NCBI GenBank assembly: GCA_016699775.1
Contig: CP065010.1
Location: 868,001 to 932,000, forward strand
Direction of reading: 5' to 3'
Length of the DNA: 64,000 nt
Source: Candidatus Falkowbacteria bacterium
GTDB taxonomy: Bacteria > Patescibacteriota > Patescibacteriia > Patescibacteriales > Patescibacteriaceae
Part shown: in pieces, positions 25,135-33,980 of the stretch
Numbering within the stretch: position 1 is the stretch's first letter
Layout of the letters: each line of letters opens with the position of its first letter
Position numbers and translations under genes: made by a program
The notes under the pieces: model-generated
Told to the model about the DNA's origin: nothing
Seen by the model: only the letters and a program-made list of their open reading frames with translations
Databases searched by the model: none

Positions 25135-25878
25135 TTAATAACCAGCATCAATACTGGCAAATTTATTTTTTCCAATAATTACATGATCAACCAAAGGAAT
25201 TCCAATAATCTTACCTGATTCTATAATCCTTTTGGTGATCTCAATATCAGCCGCACTAGCAGTAACAATTCCAGAAGGGTGGTTATGAGCCAAGATCACA
25301 GCCACAGCTCCATATTCAATAGCAGGTTTAAATACTTCTCGAGGGTGAATTAAATTGGAGTTTATTGTTCCAATAGAAATAACCTCGTCATGAATTAAAC
25401 GATGATGTGTATTTACATATAACCCGCGAAGATGCTCTTTGGATAACGTTCGTAAATCTTTTAAGTATTCATATACATCCTTAGCGGTTCTAATAATTAC
25501 TCTTCCATATTCTCGGCGATCAAAAAATCTTCGTCCCAATTCAGCACAAGCAACAATTTGCAGAGCTTTTATTTCTGGGATCTGTAATTCTTGAGACAAT
25601 GCTTTGGCATCAGTTTGGCTGGATAAAGTTTTCTCCCCATAATCACGAATCATTCGAGAAGCCATAGACATCACATCTTCCTTCTTAGTGCCAGTAGCCA
25701 AAACCACAGCTACCAATTCAGCGACAGTTAAAGCCGAAGGCCCATATTGGAGCAATTTTTCCCGTGGCCTATCTTCTGAAGGCATATCTTGAATACGCAA
25801 AATATACTCTTTAAAAGAGGTTGTGGTTTTTTCATCCAAAATTAAGTCTTGGTTTGTCAGCGTATATGATGTTCGCAT
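25135..25878 (-). CDS. radC: RadC family JAB/MPN-domain protein
   Basis: A 247-residue protein with the RadC order: an N-terminal helix-hairpin-helix region (DRPREKLLQYGPSALTVAELVAVVLATGTKKEDV) and a C-terminal JAB domain with the metalloprotease-like motif E-V...AHNHPSGIVTASAADIEIT (HxHPSG-x8-D). Despite the name, a direct role in DNA repair is not established; the fold suggests a metal-dependent hydrolase. All metal ligands are present. First gene of a three-gene operon. Confidence 0.92.
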   Translation of the reverse strand: MRTSYTLTNQDLILDEKTTTSFKEYILRIQDMPSEDRPREKLLQYGPSALTVAELVAVVLATGTKKEDVMSMASRMIRDYGEKTLSSQTDAKALSQELQIPEIKALQIVACAELGRRFFDRREYGRVIIRTAKDVYEYLKDLRTLSKEHLRGLYVNTHHRLIHDEVISIGTINSNLIHPREVFKPAIEYGAVAVILAHNHPSGIVTASAADIEITKRIIESGKIIGIPLVDHVIIGKNKFASIDAGY

Positions 25879-26007
25879 ATAGTTGAGTATAGCACGTTAA
25901 TATATTAGGTAAAGTTATTGACAGAGTAAATTTTTTATATCATAAAAAGTCAATTTCTTTAACAAATTTTGGTGATCTGGTATTCCCTTAAAATTATCAA
26001 AATTTAT

Positions 26008-26367
26008 TTATTTTTTATATTCTAAATACAAAAAACTACTTATTTTTACTAAATTAATAACTACTAAACTTGCTAATAACCAATAATCAAGCTGATGATT
26101 AAAAAGCTGGTATAAGATACCGAGAGAAATAACAATAGTTCCAGCAAGTAAGGCACCTCGATTAGCAATGTAACGGTGATGACTTTCACGTTCATCTGTT
26201 TGCTTGCCCTCTCCAACTAAAGAAAGTGTAATAACATAAAATACCAATAGAAAGCAGGAAATAATCATCATTGGCATAGTCATAGTATTTAGATTCTGAT
26301 ACCACAGAAAAACAAAAAACAAAACTATAAATAATAACAAGGCAAAATAATAACGAATAATTTTCAT
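26008..26367 (-). CDS. DUF2178-like membrane protein
   Basis: A 119-residue protein with four membrane helices (about 6-24, 30-50, 74-92, 95-113). The loop between helices 2 and 3 is GEGKQTDERESHHRYIANRGALLAG, resembling the DERE...I..KA signature of DUF2178. Members commonly sit next to small XRE-type regulators, as here (4-base gap). It is the last gene of the DipZ operon. Function unknown. Confidence 0.65.
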   Translation of the reverse strand: MKIIRYYFALLLFIVLFFVFLWYQNLNTMTMPMMIISCFLLVFYVITLSLVGEGKQTDERESHHRYIANRGALLAGTIVISLGILYQLFNHQLDYWLLASLVVINLVKISSFLYLEYKK

Positions 26368-26371
26368 AATA

Positions 26372-26569
26372 TTAAGCTAAAAAAAATAATTTTTCTATAC
26401 TAACTTTAAAAAAATTTGCTAGTTGCATAGCTAGTAGTAAAGACGGGGTATAATTCCCTTTTTCAATAGCAATAATTGTCTGGCGAGAAACCTTAACTGC
26501 CAAAGCTAAATCCTCTTGTGTAACATTTTTTTCCAAACGCATTTTTTTGATGTTATTTTTCATCATCAT
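26372..26569 (-). CDS. XRE-family HTH transcriptional regulator
   Basis: A 63-65-residue protein consisting of only a Cro/CI-type helix-turn-helix: IKKMRLEKNVTQEDLALAVKVSRQTIIAIEKGNYTPSLLLAMQLANFF. Three consecutive ATG codons (26569, 26566, 26563) follow the stop of dipZ (26571) at once, so the start is one of them; the frame's upstream extension overlaps dipZ and is rejected. With DUF2178 it forms a common regulator/membrane-protein pair. Confidence 0.85.
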   Translation of the reverse strand: MMMKNNIKKMRLEKNVTQEDLALAVKVSRQTIIAIEKGNYTPSLLLAMQLANFFKVSIEKLFFLA

Positions 26570-26570
26570 A

Positions 26571-28211
26571 CTATCCAAAGGTAAAAGTAAAAGCGGAAAA
26601 TCCACTACCTTGAATCCTAATTTCAAGACTATGATCTTTGTAATCAGATGAATTAAAAAGATTGTATAATTCGGAATTTCTCACAATAATATCTGGTTGT
26701 TTTTGACCATCAACAATGATACTAAGCTTTGATTCTTGATCTGGATTACTCGCAACTAAGAAAACTTTTCCCGCCGAGAAACGTAGTTTTATAGTTCCTT
26801 GATCTCCGATTAATATAATTTTTTCTGAATCAAATTCCCATTTCCCTTCAAGAGCGAAATTATTCATTCGTAAATCTTTAGGTAAGGTGTAATCCAAAGG
26901 AGCTACTGAGGGAATTTGTTCTGGAGACAGATTAGCTAATCGATCAGTGCCAAAATATATTTCAGGAGTACTAATACTACCAACCAGATTCTTTTCTTCA
27001 AGATTGTTTGATATTTTTTCTAAGCCTAACAATTGGCGGATAGCATTTTCTGTTTCCATGTAACTGCCCTCTCCAAAATGTGTGTAGACTATTGTTCCGT
27101 TCTGATCTATAAGGTATTTGGCTGGCCAATATCTATTTGTATAGGCATTCCATGTCGCATAATCATTATCTTGGGCAACTGGATAATCAATACCATATTG
27201 TTTTAAAGCTCGTTCAACATTAGTAGATAACTTTTCAAAAGGAAATTCTGGTGTATGCACGCCAACAATAATCAAGCCTTTATCTTTATAAGTTTCATAT
27301 AATTCTGTGATATATGGAAATGTACGAATACAATTAATACAACTATACGTCCAAAAATCTACCAATACTACTTTACCTTTTAATTGGGAAACAGTAAGAG
27401 GTTCTGAGTTTAACCAATTATCAATTCCAACAAACTCCGGAGCTTGTCCATAATTTTTAAAATCTATTGAAGATGCAAATGATGGCATCTTATCTTTTAT
27501 TCCTTCTGACATTTCTGAAGTTTTATTTTTATCAAAAAAATCTAGAATTTTTGCTTGCAAAAACATATCATATTGAAAATATACTGCAATTGCTAGCAAA
27601 ATAATTATCAATCCAAATAATTTTTGTAAGGATTTGGCATATTTAGCGATACTTTTCACTTTGGTAGTTAAAGCTTGGCCACCATAGGCAATAATAAGCA
27701 TAGGAATCCCCGCACCTATGGCATAAGCTACCAGTAGAATGCCAGCCCGAGCTAAATCTTTTTGTTGAGAAATAAGAGTCAAGATTGAGCCAAGAATTGG
27801 TCCAGCGCAAGGTGCCCAAATAATTCCAATTAACATTCCAAGTAATAACCCACCAAAATTATTTTGTCCAACCTTTGTGCTTGCTTCACCTGCTTTGTTT
27901 ATCAAGCTAGAAAGACGAATTGTGATTCGTTCAAAAATAGCTGGAACAATCATAAAGAATCCAAACACAAGCAACAAAACTGCAGCTCCATTACGTAAAG
28001 TTTGAGGATTTAAGCCAAGATTTTGCACTAAGAGGTTTAAGAACAAGGCCAAAGTAGCAAACGTTATAATAAAACCAAGAGTAATAAATAAAGGTCTGGC
28101 TCGACTTCGTTGACCAACTGAAGCTCCTAGCAAAATCGGTAAAGGCAATAAAATACAGGGTGCGGCAATAGTCAAAATTCCGGCAACAAAAGCTAAAAAT
28201 AATTCAATCAT
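26571..28211 (-). CDS. dipZ: DipZ-type thiol-disulfide protein: CcdA domain, thioredoxin domain, C-terminal domain
   Basis: A 546-residue protein with three parts. The CcdA/DsbD transmembrane domain (about 1-220) has APCILLPLPI and WAPCAGPILGS, holding the redox cysteines. The extracytoplasmic thioredoxin-like domain (about 255-395) has WTYSCINCIRTFP as its CxxC site. The C-terminal beta domain (about 440-546) is as in mycobacterial DipZ. It carries reductant from cytosolic thioredoxin across the membrane to exported proteins. It lies 1 base after the thioredoxin-like gene and directly before the XRE gene, all under the promoter at 28817-28845. Confidence 0.88.
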   Translation of the reverse strand: MIELFLAFVAGILTIAAPCILLPLPILLGASVGQRSRARPLFITLGFIITFATLALFLNLLVQNLGLNPQTLRNGAAVLLLVFGFFMIVPAIFERITIRLSSLINKAGEASTKVGQNNFGGLLLGMLIGIIWAPCAGPILGSILTLISQQKDLARAGILLVAYAIGAGIPMLIIAYGGQALTTKVKSIAKYAKSLQKLFGLIIILLAIAVYFQYDMFLQAKILDFFDKNKTSEMSEGIKDKMPSFASSIDFKNYGQAPEFVGIDNWLNSEPLTVSQLKGKVVLVDFWTYSCINCIRTFPYITELYETYKDKGLIIVGVHTPEFPFEKLSTNVERALKQYGIDYPVAQDNDYATWNAYTNRYWPAKYLIDQNGTIVYTHFGEGSYMETENAIRQLLGLEKISNNLEEKNLVGSISTPEIYFGTDRLANLSPEQIPSVAPLDYTLPKDLRMNNFALEGKWEFDSEKIILIGDQGTIKLRFSAGKVFLVASNPDQESKLSIIVDGQKQPDIIVRNSELYNLFNSSDYKDHSLEIRIQGSGFSAFTFTFG

Positions 28212-28212
28212 A

Positions 28213-28782
28213 TTATTTTAAATTGCTTTTCAAAGTATCAATATCTCCGCCTGTCCATTTTGAGATACCATTGCCATCGGTATCAATTTGTACAAATGTA
28301 TGTTGGTAAGTTACTGCATATTTCTTCTTTAGATCTGAATTACTATCATAATCGGTTTTTAGCACTGTTACGCCTGAAGGGATTTCTGAAGTTCTATTAT
28401 TAAAAGCTTGATCTGCAGATCGACAAAATGGGCACCAAGGAGCATAAAAAAATAATACAACCTTATTTCCCTTGGCTTGCTCTTCGGCCACTGTTGATTC
28501 GGAGTAATTTCCATACATTCCGGAAATATCTTTTTCCATAGAACCTTCTGAAGACTCATTTTCTATCATTTTCTTATTCTCAACTTCATTAGTGTTTAAA
28601 TTATCAACCATCATTTTTTTATCACTTACTATTTCATTACTATTAGAACTGTTATTCTCCGACATAACTTTCTCTTGAGTACTTTCATTTAGAGAAGCTT
28701 TCTGACTTTGAACACTGAATATCCATATTAATACACCTATGGAAATAATAAGCACACCAGCAAACAAAAATTTATTTTTCAT
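28213..28782 (-). CDS. Membrane-anchored thioredoxin-like protein
   Basis: A 189-residue protein with an N-terminal membrane anchor (FLFAGVLIISIGVLIWIF, about 4-21), a long Asn/Ser/Glu/Met-rich linker (about 30-95), and a thioredoxin fold with active site FFYAPWCPFCRSADQAF (CPFC, about 119-122) and a cis-Pro region (YQHTFVQID) in which Thr replaces the usual Pro. It probably exchanges thiols with the adjacent DipZ outside the membrane. First gene of the operon. Confidence 0.82.
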   Translation of the reverse strand: MKNKFLFAGVLIISIGVLIWIFSVQSQKASLNESTQEKVMSENNSSNSNEIVSDKKMMVDNLNTNEVENKKMIENESSEGSMEKDISGMYGNYSESTVAEEQAKGNKVVLFFYAPWCPFCRSADQAFNNRTSEIPSGVTVLKTDYDSNSDLKKKYAVTYQHTFVQIDTDGNGISKWTGGDIDTLKSNLK

Positions 28783-28816
28783 ACATTTTTTTATTAATTA
28801 ATAATTTCTATAATTA

Positions 28817-28845
28817 AGTATAATAAGCTCTTATGTTAATGTCAA
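28817..28845 (-). promoter_or_regulatory. Promoter of the thioredoxin-dipZ-xre operon
   Basis: On the minus strand a perfect TTGACA (28840-28845), 17 bases and TATACT (28817-28822). The leader would be about 28 nt. The XRE regulator encoded in the operon is a candidate autoregulator; no clear operator palindrome was found. Confidence 0.8.
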
Positions 28846-28968
28846 GTTAACTTTACATTAAATTATATGCCAGCCTGAACAGTAGCCAGCTTTAAACATA
28901 CTATAAGCTTCTTTAAATCAATTATCATAGGCTAAATATATACCTTTTATAATATAAATAAGTAAACA

Positions 28969-28997
28969 TTGACCAAAATATCAGTTTTTGCTATAAT
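28969..28997 (+). promoter_or_regulatory. Promoter of the two-domain FISUMP gene
   Basis: TTGACC (28969-28974), 17 bases, TATAAT (28992-28997), with TGC before the -10 box. The leader is about 120 nt. Apart from this and the divergent promoter at 28817-28845, the 28783-29125 gap shows nothing else. Confidence 0.78.
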
Positions 28998-29125
28998 TTT
29001 CGTATAAAAATACAAAAAATAAAGTCTCATTTCCTACTCTTTTTGTTATATTTCTTAACATTTTTTGCTGGGCAACAGATTATATTAAGAAGTTAACAAT
29101 TTTTATTAATCTAATCCCTCCATAT

Positions 29126-30718
29126 ATGATTAGCCGTTTAAAACAAACGCGATATGCCATAGGTTTATTTGCGTTAGGTTGTTTAGCTTTACTTGTATTT
29201 TCATCAGTTTCTGCAGATACAATACAAAATGTTACAAAAAATGATAAAGGTATAAAAAAAGAAATATTAAACGATACTACACTTGTAGAGTCTGAAAAAA
29301 ATTCAGAAGAAGTCTCCGATCTTAATGAAAATAAAGATTTAAGTTCTGAATTTACCTGTGGCAATACCATCACTGATCGAGATGGCTATACTTATGAAAC
29401 TGTTAGTATTGGTTCCGAGTGCTGGATGGCAAATAATCTAAAAACTATTACCAAAGGAAATGGAGAATTATTAACAAATCGTGACGACAATTCACAACGA
29501 GATTGTATCAGCTCAACAAGTGATGAACGGGGTACCGAGGCTGATTGCCAAGCCGGAAGAACTTTATATACACTTGAAGCTGCCCTTGATGGTGATACGA
29601 CCGAAGGAGCACAAGGACTATGTCCAGAAGATTGGCATTTGCCAACTGATTCTGAGCTACATAATTTAGAAATGGCATTATCAAACGATCCTTTAACTTG
29701 TGATGACGACCGGATTGGTTCTGGCTGTGCTGACGCTGGAACAGATATGCTAATTGGTGGTAACTCGGGCTTGAATATAGACTATACCGGTTTACGTTAT
29801 AAAGATGATCGATACAGCAGATTTATCGGTCACAATAGTTTGGTACTTTTATGGAGTTCAACTCAAACCAGTCCAACAACTGCTTATGGACGATATATTG
29901 GAGACTGGAATCCAGCAGTAGTTGACCGTGGAATTTGGGGTGAAGGTACGGGAGACAATGTTCAGAGTGCGACTATTCGATGTATAAAAGATCAATCTCC
30001 AATTCACGTTTGTGGACAAACACTTCAAGACCGAGATGGGTATACATACTCAACAATCCAAATTGGTGATCAATGCTGGATTAATCAAAATCTGCGAACA
30101 AAAACCTACCCAAACGGTACTTGTATTAATGGAAGTGCTTTTCCTTGCACAGATGCTTCAGTAGCAGACAATTTTAAAAATCGATCATGCTATGATAACC
30201 TTGAAACTAATTGCGCTACCGATGGTGCTTTATACTCTTGGTATGGAGCTATGAATATTGCTGGTGATTGGGCAAATCCTGGTTTTAGCAAACCTATGCC
30301 AAATCCATATACCGTTTGGAATAACCATCAAGGTATTTGTCCAACCGGGTGGCACATTCCAACCCCAGATGATTTTACAACCTTAGCTCGTACAGCTTGC
30401 GCAACTGGGACTGGAGATTGCAGTGTTTTTCCATATGGACCAGAAGCAGTTGGAACCTTTGGCACAAACGAAGGAAATAAATTAATCTCTGGTACTATTG
30501 GTTTTAATGCAAAATTGTCCGGTATGCGAACTTCAGATTTTATGACTTCAATGCAAAAAGGACAAATTGCTTATCTCTGGGGAGCAGCTTTTAATGGCAT
30601 TATTTCAAATCAAGCCTATCGTATTAGCTTGATCCAAGCACCCTATAGTACTGGCGTAGAAAGAAAATACACTTATCGTTTTCGTAACTACCCAGTTAGA
30701 TGTATAAAAAATATATAG
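29126..30718 (+). CDS. Secreted protein with two FISUMP domains
   Basis: A 530-residue protein with a signal peptide or signal anchor (YAIGLFALGCLALLVFSSVSA, about 10-30) and a charged linker, then two copies of the Fibrobacter succinogenes major paralogous (FISUMP) domain at about 83-290 and 295-528. Each copy shows CG-...DRDGYTY...IG-CW...NL, GLCPE-WHLPT and a final IRCIK or VRCIK. These Cys-rich domains occur on surface proteins of fibrobacters, Bacteroidetes and CPR; the function is not established. A pilin-like FISUMP gene follows on the same strand but has its own promoter. Confidence 0.85.
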   Translation: MISRLKQTRYAIGLFALGCLALLVFSSVSADTIQNVTKNDKGIKKEILNDTTLVESEKNSEEVSDLNENKDLSSEFTCGNTITDRDGYTYETVSIGSECWMANNLKTITKGNGELLTNRDDNSQRDCISSTSDERGTEADCQAGRTLYTLEAALDGDTTEGAQGLCPEDWHLPTDSELHNLEMALSNDPLTCDDDRIGSGCADAGTDMLIGGNSGLNIDYTGLRYKDDRYSRFIGHNSLVLLWSSTQTSPTTAYGRYIGDWNPAVVDRGIWGEGTGDNVQSATIRCIKDQSPIHVCGQTLQDRDGYTYSTIQIGDQCWINQNLRTKTYPNGTCINGSAFPCTDASVADNFKNRSCYDNLETNCATDGALYSWYGAMNIAGDWANPGFSKPMPNPYTVWNNHQGICPTGWHIPTPDDFTTLARTACATGTGDCSVFPYGPEAVGTFGTNEGNKLISGTIGFNAKLSGMRTSDFMTSMQKGQIAYLWGAAFNGIISNQAYRISLIQAPYSTGVERKYTYRFRNYPVRCIKNI

Positions 30719-30753
30719 TTATTTAGAAAATAGTTGTTAGATAACAGTTTAAG

Positions 30754-30782
30754 AAAAAAGGCTCTTGTAAGAGTCTTTTTTC
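30754..30782 (+). terminator. Terminator between the two FISUMP genes
   Basis: A stem of 13 pairs (AAAAAAGGCTCTT with AAGAGTCTTTTTT, one G-T) with a tight loop and a T-run; nearly symmetrical. Confidence 0.8.
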
Positions 30783-30797
30783 AAATTGTCAAAATTA

Positions 30798-30806
30798 TGG
30801 TATAAT
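30798..30806 (+). promoter_or_regulatory. Extended -10 promoter of the pilin-FISUMP gene
   Basis: TGG followed directly by TATAAT (30801-30806), 26 bases before the ATG at 30833. Confidence 0.55.
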
Positions 30807-30832
30807 CAAAAAATAAAATCAACTATCCCTCT

Positions 30833-31930
30833 ATGATAGAAAAAGAAACAGAAAAAAAAGAAGAAAAAAAGCAGAAACATAAAGGCTTTACATTAATTGA
30901 GCTTATTGTTGTGGCTGGTATCATTGCTTTAATTTCCACTTTTGCAATTATTTCTGTAAGTAAGGCTCGAGTAGCAGTCCGTGACGCCAAACGCACTGAC
31001 AGTGTTAGAACAACCGTCTTAGCACTAGAACAATATTATACTAAGCACAACTCTTACCCAACAGAGCTTATTTCTGGCGCTGAACTTATTGATAATGACG
31101 GGATTGTTTACATGTCAAATATCCCCTCTAACCCTACTCCACGTACTGACGGTGATTGTCCTGACACTGATTTTAACTATGAAACTTTTAATAATGGTCA
31201 AAACTACATGTTAACCTTTTGTCTTTCTAGTAAAACAGGTTCATTAAATCCTGGCATTAGTTATTACCAAAACAGTAGCTTAATCTCCTGTGGTATGCCA
31301 ATCACTGATCGAGATGGCTATACCTATAATACAACTAATGTTGGTGGGCAATGCTGGATGGCAGAAAACTTAAAAACCAAAACTAAGCCTGACAGAACTC
31401 CTCTAACAAACCTTGAAGATAATTCAGAGCGAGATTGCATGTCCAGTACTTGGGATGAACGTGGTGTTGAAGCAGATTGTGACGCTGGTCGAGTTTTATA
31501 CACAATCGAAGCCGCTACAAACGGTTTAATGGATGAAAAAGCTCAAGGTCTATGCCCTGATGGTTGGCACCTACCAACAGATTCAGAATGGCATACTTTG
31601 GAATCTTTCTTATCTGATTCAGGATCAGGCCCAGCCTGTGATCCAGAACGCTTAAATAGTGCTGCTTGTTCAGGCGCTGGAACAAAACTTCTAACCAATG
31701 GTTCTTCTAATATGAACATTTCATTTACTGGGATGAGATATTATGATAGTGGTGAACGGATTTATATGTTTATTGGCTGGAATAGCTTTGCTAAATATTG
31801 GAGCTCTACACATACAGAAAACACAACATATATCAGAGGTCTCGATGACTCTAATACTCTGCTTGTTTCACGTGATACATCGGATGCTATGTCTGAAAGT
31901 CTTCCTGTACGTTGTATAAAAAATCTTTAA
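30833..31930 (+). CDS. Type IV pilin-like protein fused to a FISUMP domain
   Basis: A 365-residue protein. After a Lys/Glu-rich leader it has the prepilin peptidase site and helix KGFTLIELIVVAGIIALISTFAII (about 17-40; cleavage expected after the Gly, with Glu at mature position 5). The pilin-like helix continues with ARDAKRTDSVRTTVLALEQYY as in pseudopilins, followed by a short beta region to about 150. A FISUMP domain (about 152-364: CGMPITDRDGYTYN, LCPDGWHLPT, VRCIKNL) closely resembles those in the preceding gene. It is probably displayed on a pilus or pseudopilus; the fusion suggests a tip or adhesive subunit. Confidence 0.85.
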   Translation: MIEKETEKKEEKKQKHKGFTLIELIVVAGIIALISTFAIISVSKARVAVRDAKRTDSVRTTVLALEQYYTKHNSYPTELISGAELIDNDGIVYMSNIPSNPTPRTDGDCPDTDFNYETFNNGQNYMLTFCLSSKTGSLNPGISYYQNSSLISCGMPITDRDGYTYNTTNVGGQCWMAENLKTKTKPDRTPLTNLEDNSERDCMSSTWDERGVEADCDAGRVLYTIEAATNGLMDEKAQGLCPDGWHLPTDSEWHTLESFLSDSGSGPACDPERLNSAACSGAGTKLLTNGSSNMNISFTGMRYYDSGERIYMFIGWNSFAKYWSSTHTENTTYIRGLDDSNTLLVSRDTSDAMSESLPVRCIKNL

Positions 31931-31956
31931 CTTTAATTTAAATTGTCAAAAATAAG

Positions 31957-31987
31957 AAAACTGAACCTTGAAACGGCTCAGTTTTTT
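31957..31987. terminator. Bidirectional terminator
   Basis: AAAACTGA (31957-31964) pairs with TCAGTTTT (31978-31985), followed by more T. It lies between the convergent pilin-FISUMP and NYN genes and overlaps the NYN stop region. Confidence 0.6.
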
Positions 31988-32817
31988 ACTACTCCATTTT
32001 CTGGAATAGTTTCTTTAAAAAAGTTTTTTATTTGGTCAAACTTATACATTCTTCTCTTATACGCCACATCATACAAGTCATTTATTTTATTATCATACAA
32101 TCCAACATACATATATCTTTTCCCAAGATTATTTATCCTCTTAACAAGAGGCAAAATTTTTCTTCTTGAAGAAATGATAATTGCCGTATCATAAAGATCG
32201 TTAATAGCATCCTCAAATACGTCTAGTGTTAATAATGTATCAACACCTTCTTCTTGGAAATGACCGTTAACACGTATCTCTAAGCCTCCTTCTGGGACTT
32301 CATAGCCGTTATCTTTCATATAATCTATAAACTTCAATTTAGCTTCTTTAGCTTCTATTAAAGGTCGATTCTCTTGTCCTTGAAAAATTAACGGATAGCC
32401 TCGATAATATTTATTTAGGACACAATTTCTTCCCCCAGCAGCATCTTTCAAAAAAGATATGATATCAAATTTTTTACCTTGAAAAAAATTTTTCAGTTTT
32501 TCTGTTTCTCCTCTGAATGATTTAGAAGGGAATCTAACTTGTTGATTTATCATACTCTTTAATCTTTCTATATCTTCAAATAAGCTTTGCGAATCAACAT
32601 ACAAAGCATATCTTTCTACTGGAACATTTTCATTCCTTAGCTCAGTAGTGTCCTCCTTAACCGATTTCAAACTGCGATTTTTATACCGTAGTAGTGCAAT
32701 TATAAAAATAGCAATTACATACAAAAAAATAATTAAGGCAAAAAATTTATGAGAAATTTGAAACTGTTCAAGCAAACTCAAATAACCTCCGATTGCCAGC
32801 AAATTATGTACCCACAT
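31978..32817 (-). CDS. Membrane-anchored NYN (PIN-like) domain protein
   Basis: A 279-residue protein with one membrane helix (FFALIIFLYVIAIFIIALL, about 25-43) and a cytosolic NYN domain from about 70. The motifs are YALYVDSQSLF (first metal Asp), EEGVDTLLTLDVFEDAIN (second acidic site), and DTAIIISSRRKILPLVKRINNLGKRYMYVGL. In active relatives the third site is a SGDxDF type; here it reads SSRRKILP, so an acidic residue is missing and nuclease activity is doubtful. NYN proteins usually cut RNA. It stands alone. Confidence 0.7.
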   Translation of the reverse strand: MWVHNLLAIGGYLSLLEQFQISHKFFALIIFLYVIAIFIIALLRYKNRSLKSVKEDTTELRNENVPVERYALYVDSQSLFEDIERLKSMINQQVRFPSKSFRGETEKLKNFFQGKKFDIISFLKDAAGGRNCVLNKYYRGYPLIFQGQENRPLIEAKEAKLKFIDYMKDNGYEVPEGGLEIRVNGHFQEEGVDTLLTLDVFEDAINDLYDTAIIISSRRKILPLVKRINNLGKRYMYVGLYDNKINDLYDVAYKRRMYKFDQIKNFFKETIPENGVVKN

Positions 32818-32913
32818 TATATTATCTCCTTTTTGTTAAACAACATTTTTAAATTAATTATTAGACTACCAGCAATTCTAAACCCTGTCAATTTTTTTGT
32901 ACCTGTACTATAA

Positions 32914-32945
32914 AACCGACTTTCAAGTCGGCTTTATTTTTTTCT
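32914..32945. terminator. Hairpin terminator
   Basis: CCGACT-TTCA-AGTCGG with A-run left and T-run right. It lies 60-90 bases past the stop of the cupin gene (minus strand). Confidence 0.65.
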
Positions 32946-33006
32946 GATATATCTTATTTTAATATAAAAATAATTCCTATATTTTTATACAGATTATTCT
33001 TTATTA

Positions 33007-33405
33007 CTATTCACTGGTAATACCATCAAAATCTGACTCATTATTTACCGCTTCTTCTTTTGTTGATCGCACAATTCCGTCTTTATGATGAGCCGGTGAA
33101 TAAATAGTATATAATTTTAAGTCCTCAGTTTCTGAAACATTAATTACGTTATGTCGAGCACCAGCCGGCACCACTACAGAAAAACCATCGTTAACTTCAT
33201 ACTCTGTTTCATCAATTATACATTTACCAGTGCCTTTCTCAAATCGGAAAAACTGATCATTGTCAGCATGTATTTCAAAACCAATCTCCTCCTTGGGAGG
33301 TAATGACATTAAGACTAATTGACTATGTTTTCCAGTATAGAGCACCTTACGAAAATTATTATTTGCAATAGTTTCCTTTTCAATATTTAAACAAAATCCT
33401 TTCAT
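33007..33405 (-). CDS. Cupin domain protein
   Basis: A 132-residue single cupin barrel. Motif 1 is PPKEEIGFEIHADNDQFFRFEKGTGKC (G...H...Q..F..G.G) and motif 2 is VVVPAGARHNVINVSE (P.G..H...N). The metal ligands His, Glu/Gln and His are present. Close relatives are annotated as cupins acting on small metabolites or mannose-type sugars; substrate unknown. It stands alone with a terminator downstream. Confidence 0.85.
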   Translation of the reverse strand: MKGFCLNIEKETIANNNFRKVLYTGKHSQLVLMSLPPKEEIGFEIHADNDQFFRFEKGTGKCIIDETEYEVNDGFSVVVPAGARHNVINVSETEDLKLYTIYSPAHHKDGIVRSTKEEAVNNESDFDGITSE

Positions 33406-33556
33406 ATAGTTATTATTTAGGTAATAAGAGTTCTCGACAACCGACGAGAAGCCAAAATTTAATTAATAAAGTAAAGAGATAAATGAAAGAGAGTAAAACA
33501 TTACTAAGCTATTAATTCATGAAGCCTACATAATACCATATTCAACTATATATTCG

Positions 33557-33901
33557 TTAGGCATTAATAATTTCATCAGTATGAACAATCCGACGCTTTG
33601 AAGTTTTGATGGTGGGCAATCCGTTTAGTAATAAATAACCCTGCCATTTTTTCCCATCAAGTGAAAGCTGAAGATGTGGTAGATCAATTAAGTGAGGCTC
33701 ATTAACAACATCAAATAATTTAAATTTTCCTTCAGCAAGAATATAGCTTTCCTCATCAGTCGTGTATCGTGAAAAAACTAAAATCTGGCCAATATGTTTT
33801 GCCCACAACCAGATATATCGTCGCTTATTTAAATACAAAATTGTGACATGGTGTTTTGTGCCAACTAATTGATACGTCCCTTGCTCAATAAGTTTGATCA
33901 T
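33557..33901 (-). CDS. Protein of unknown function
   Basis: A 114-residue soluble protein, beta-rich with many aromatic residues (YLNKRRYIWLWAKHIGQILVF; KFKLFDVVNEPHLIDLPHLQLSLDGKKWQGYLLLNGLP). No family is recognised. A Shine-Dalgarno GGAGG precedes the ATG by about 9 bases, supporting this start. It lies in a run of single minus-strand genes. Confidence 0.6.
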   Translation of the reverse strand: MIKLIEQGTYQLVGTKHHVTILYLNKRRYIWLWAKHIGQILVFSRYTTDEESYILAEGKFKLFDVVNEPHLIDLPHLQLSLDGKKWQGYLLLNGLPTIKTSKRRIVHTDEIINA

Positions 33902-33980
33902 AGATTTTACCTCCCAATTTTTTATCTATTAAATGTTATTTTTCTCTCTGCTCCAACTACCAATACTACCCCTTATATAT

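Noticed and set aside
29080..29373. 97-codon minus-strand frame over the FISUMP gene start
   Set aside because: Antisense to the signal peptide of a clear gene that has its own promoter.
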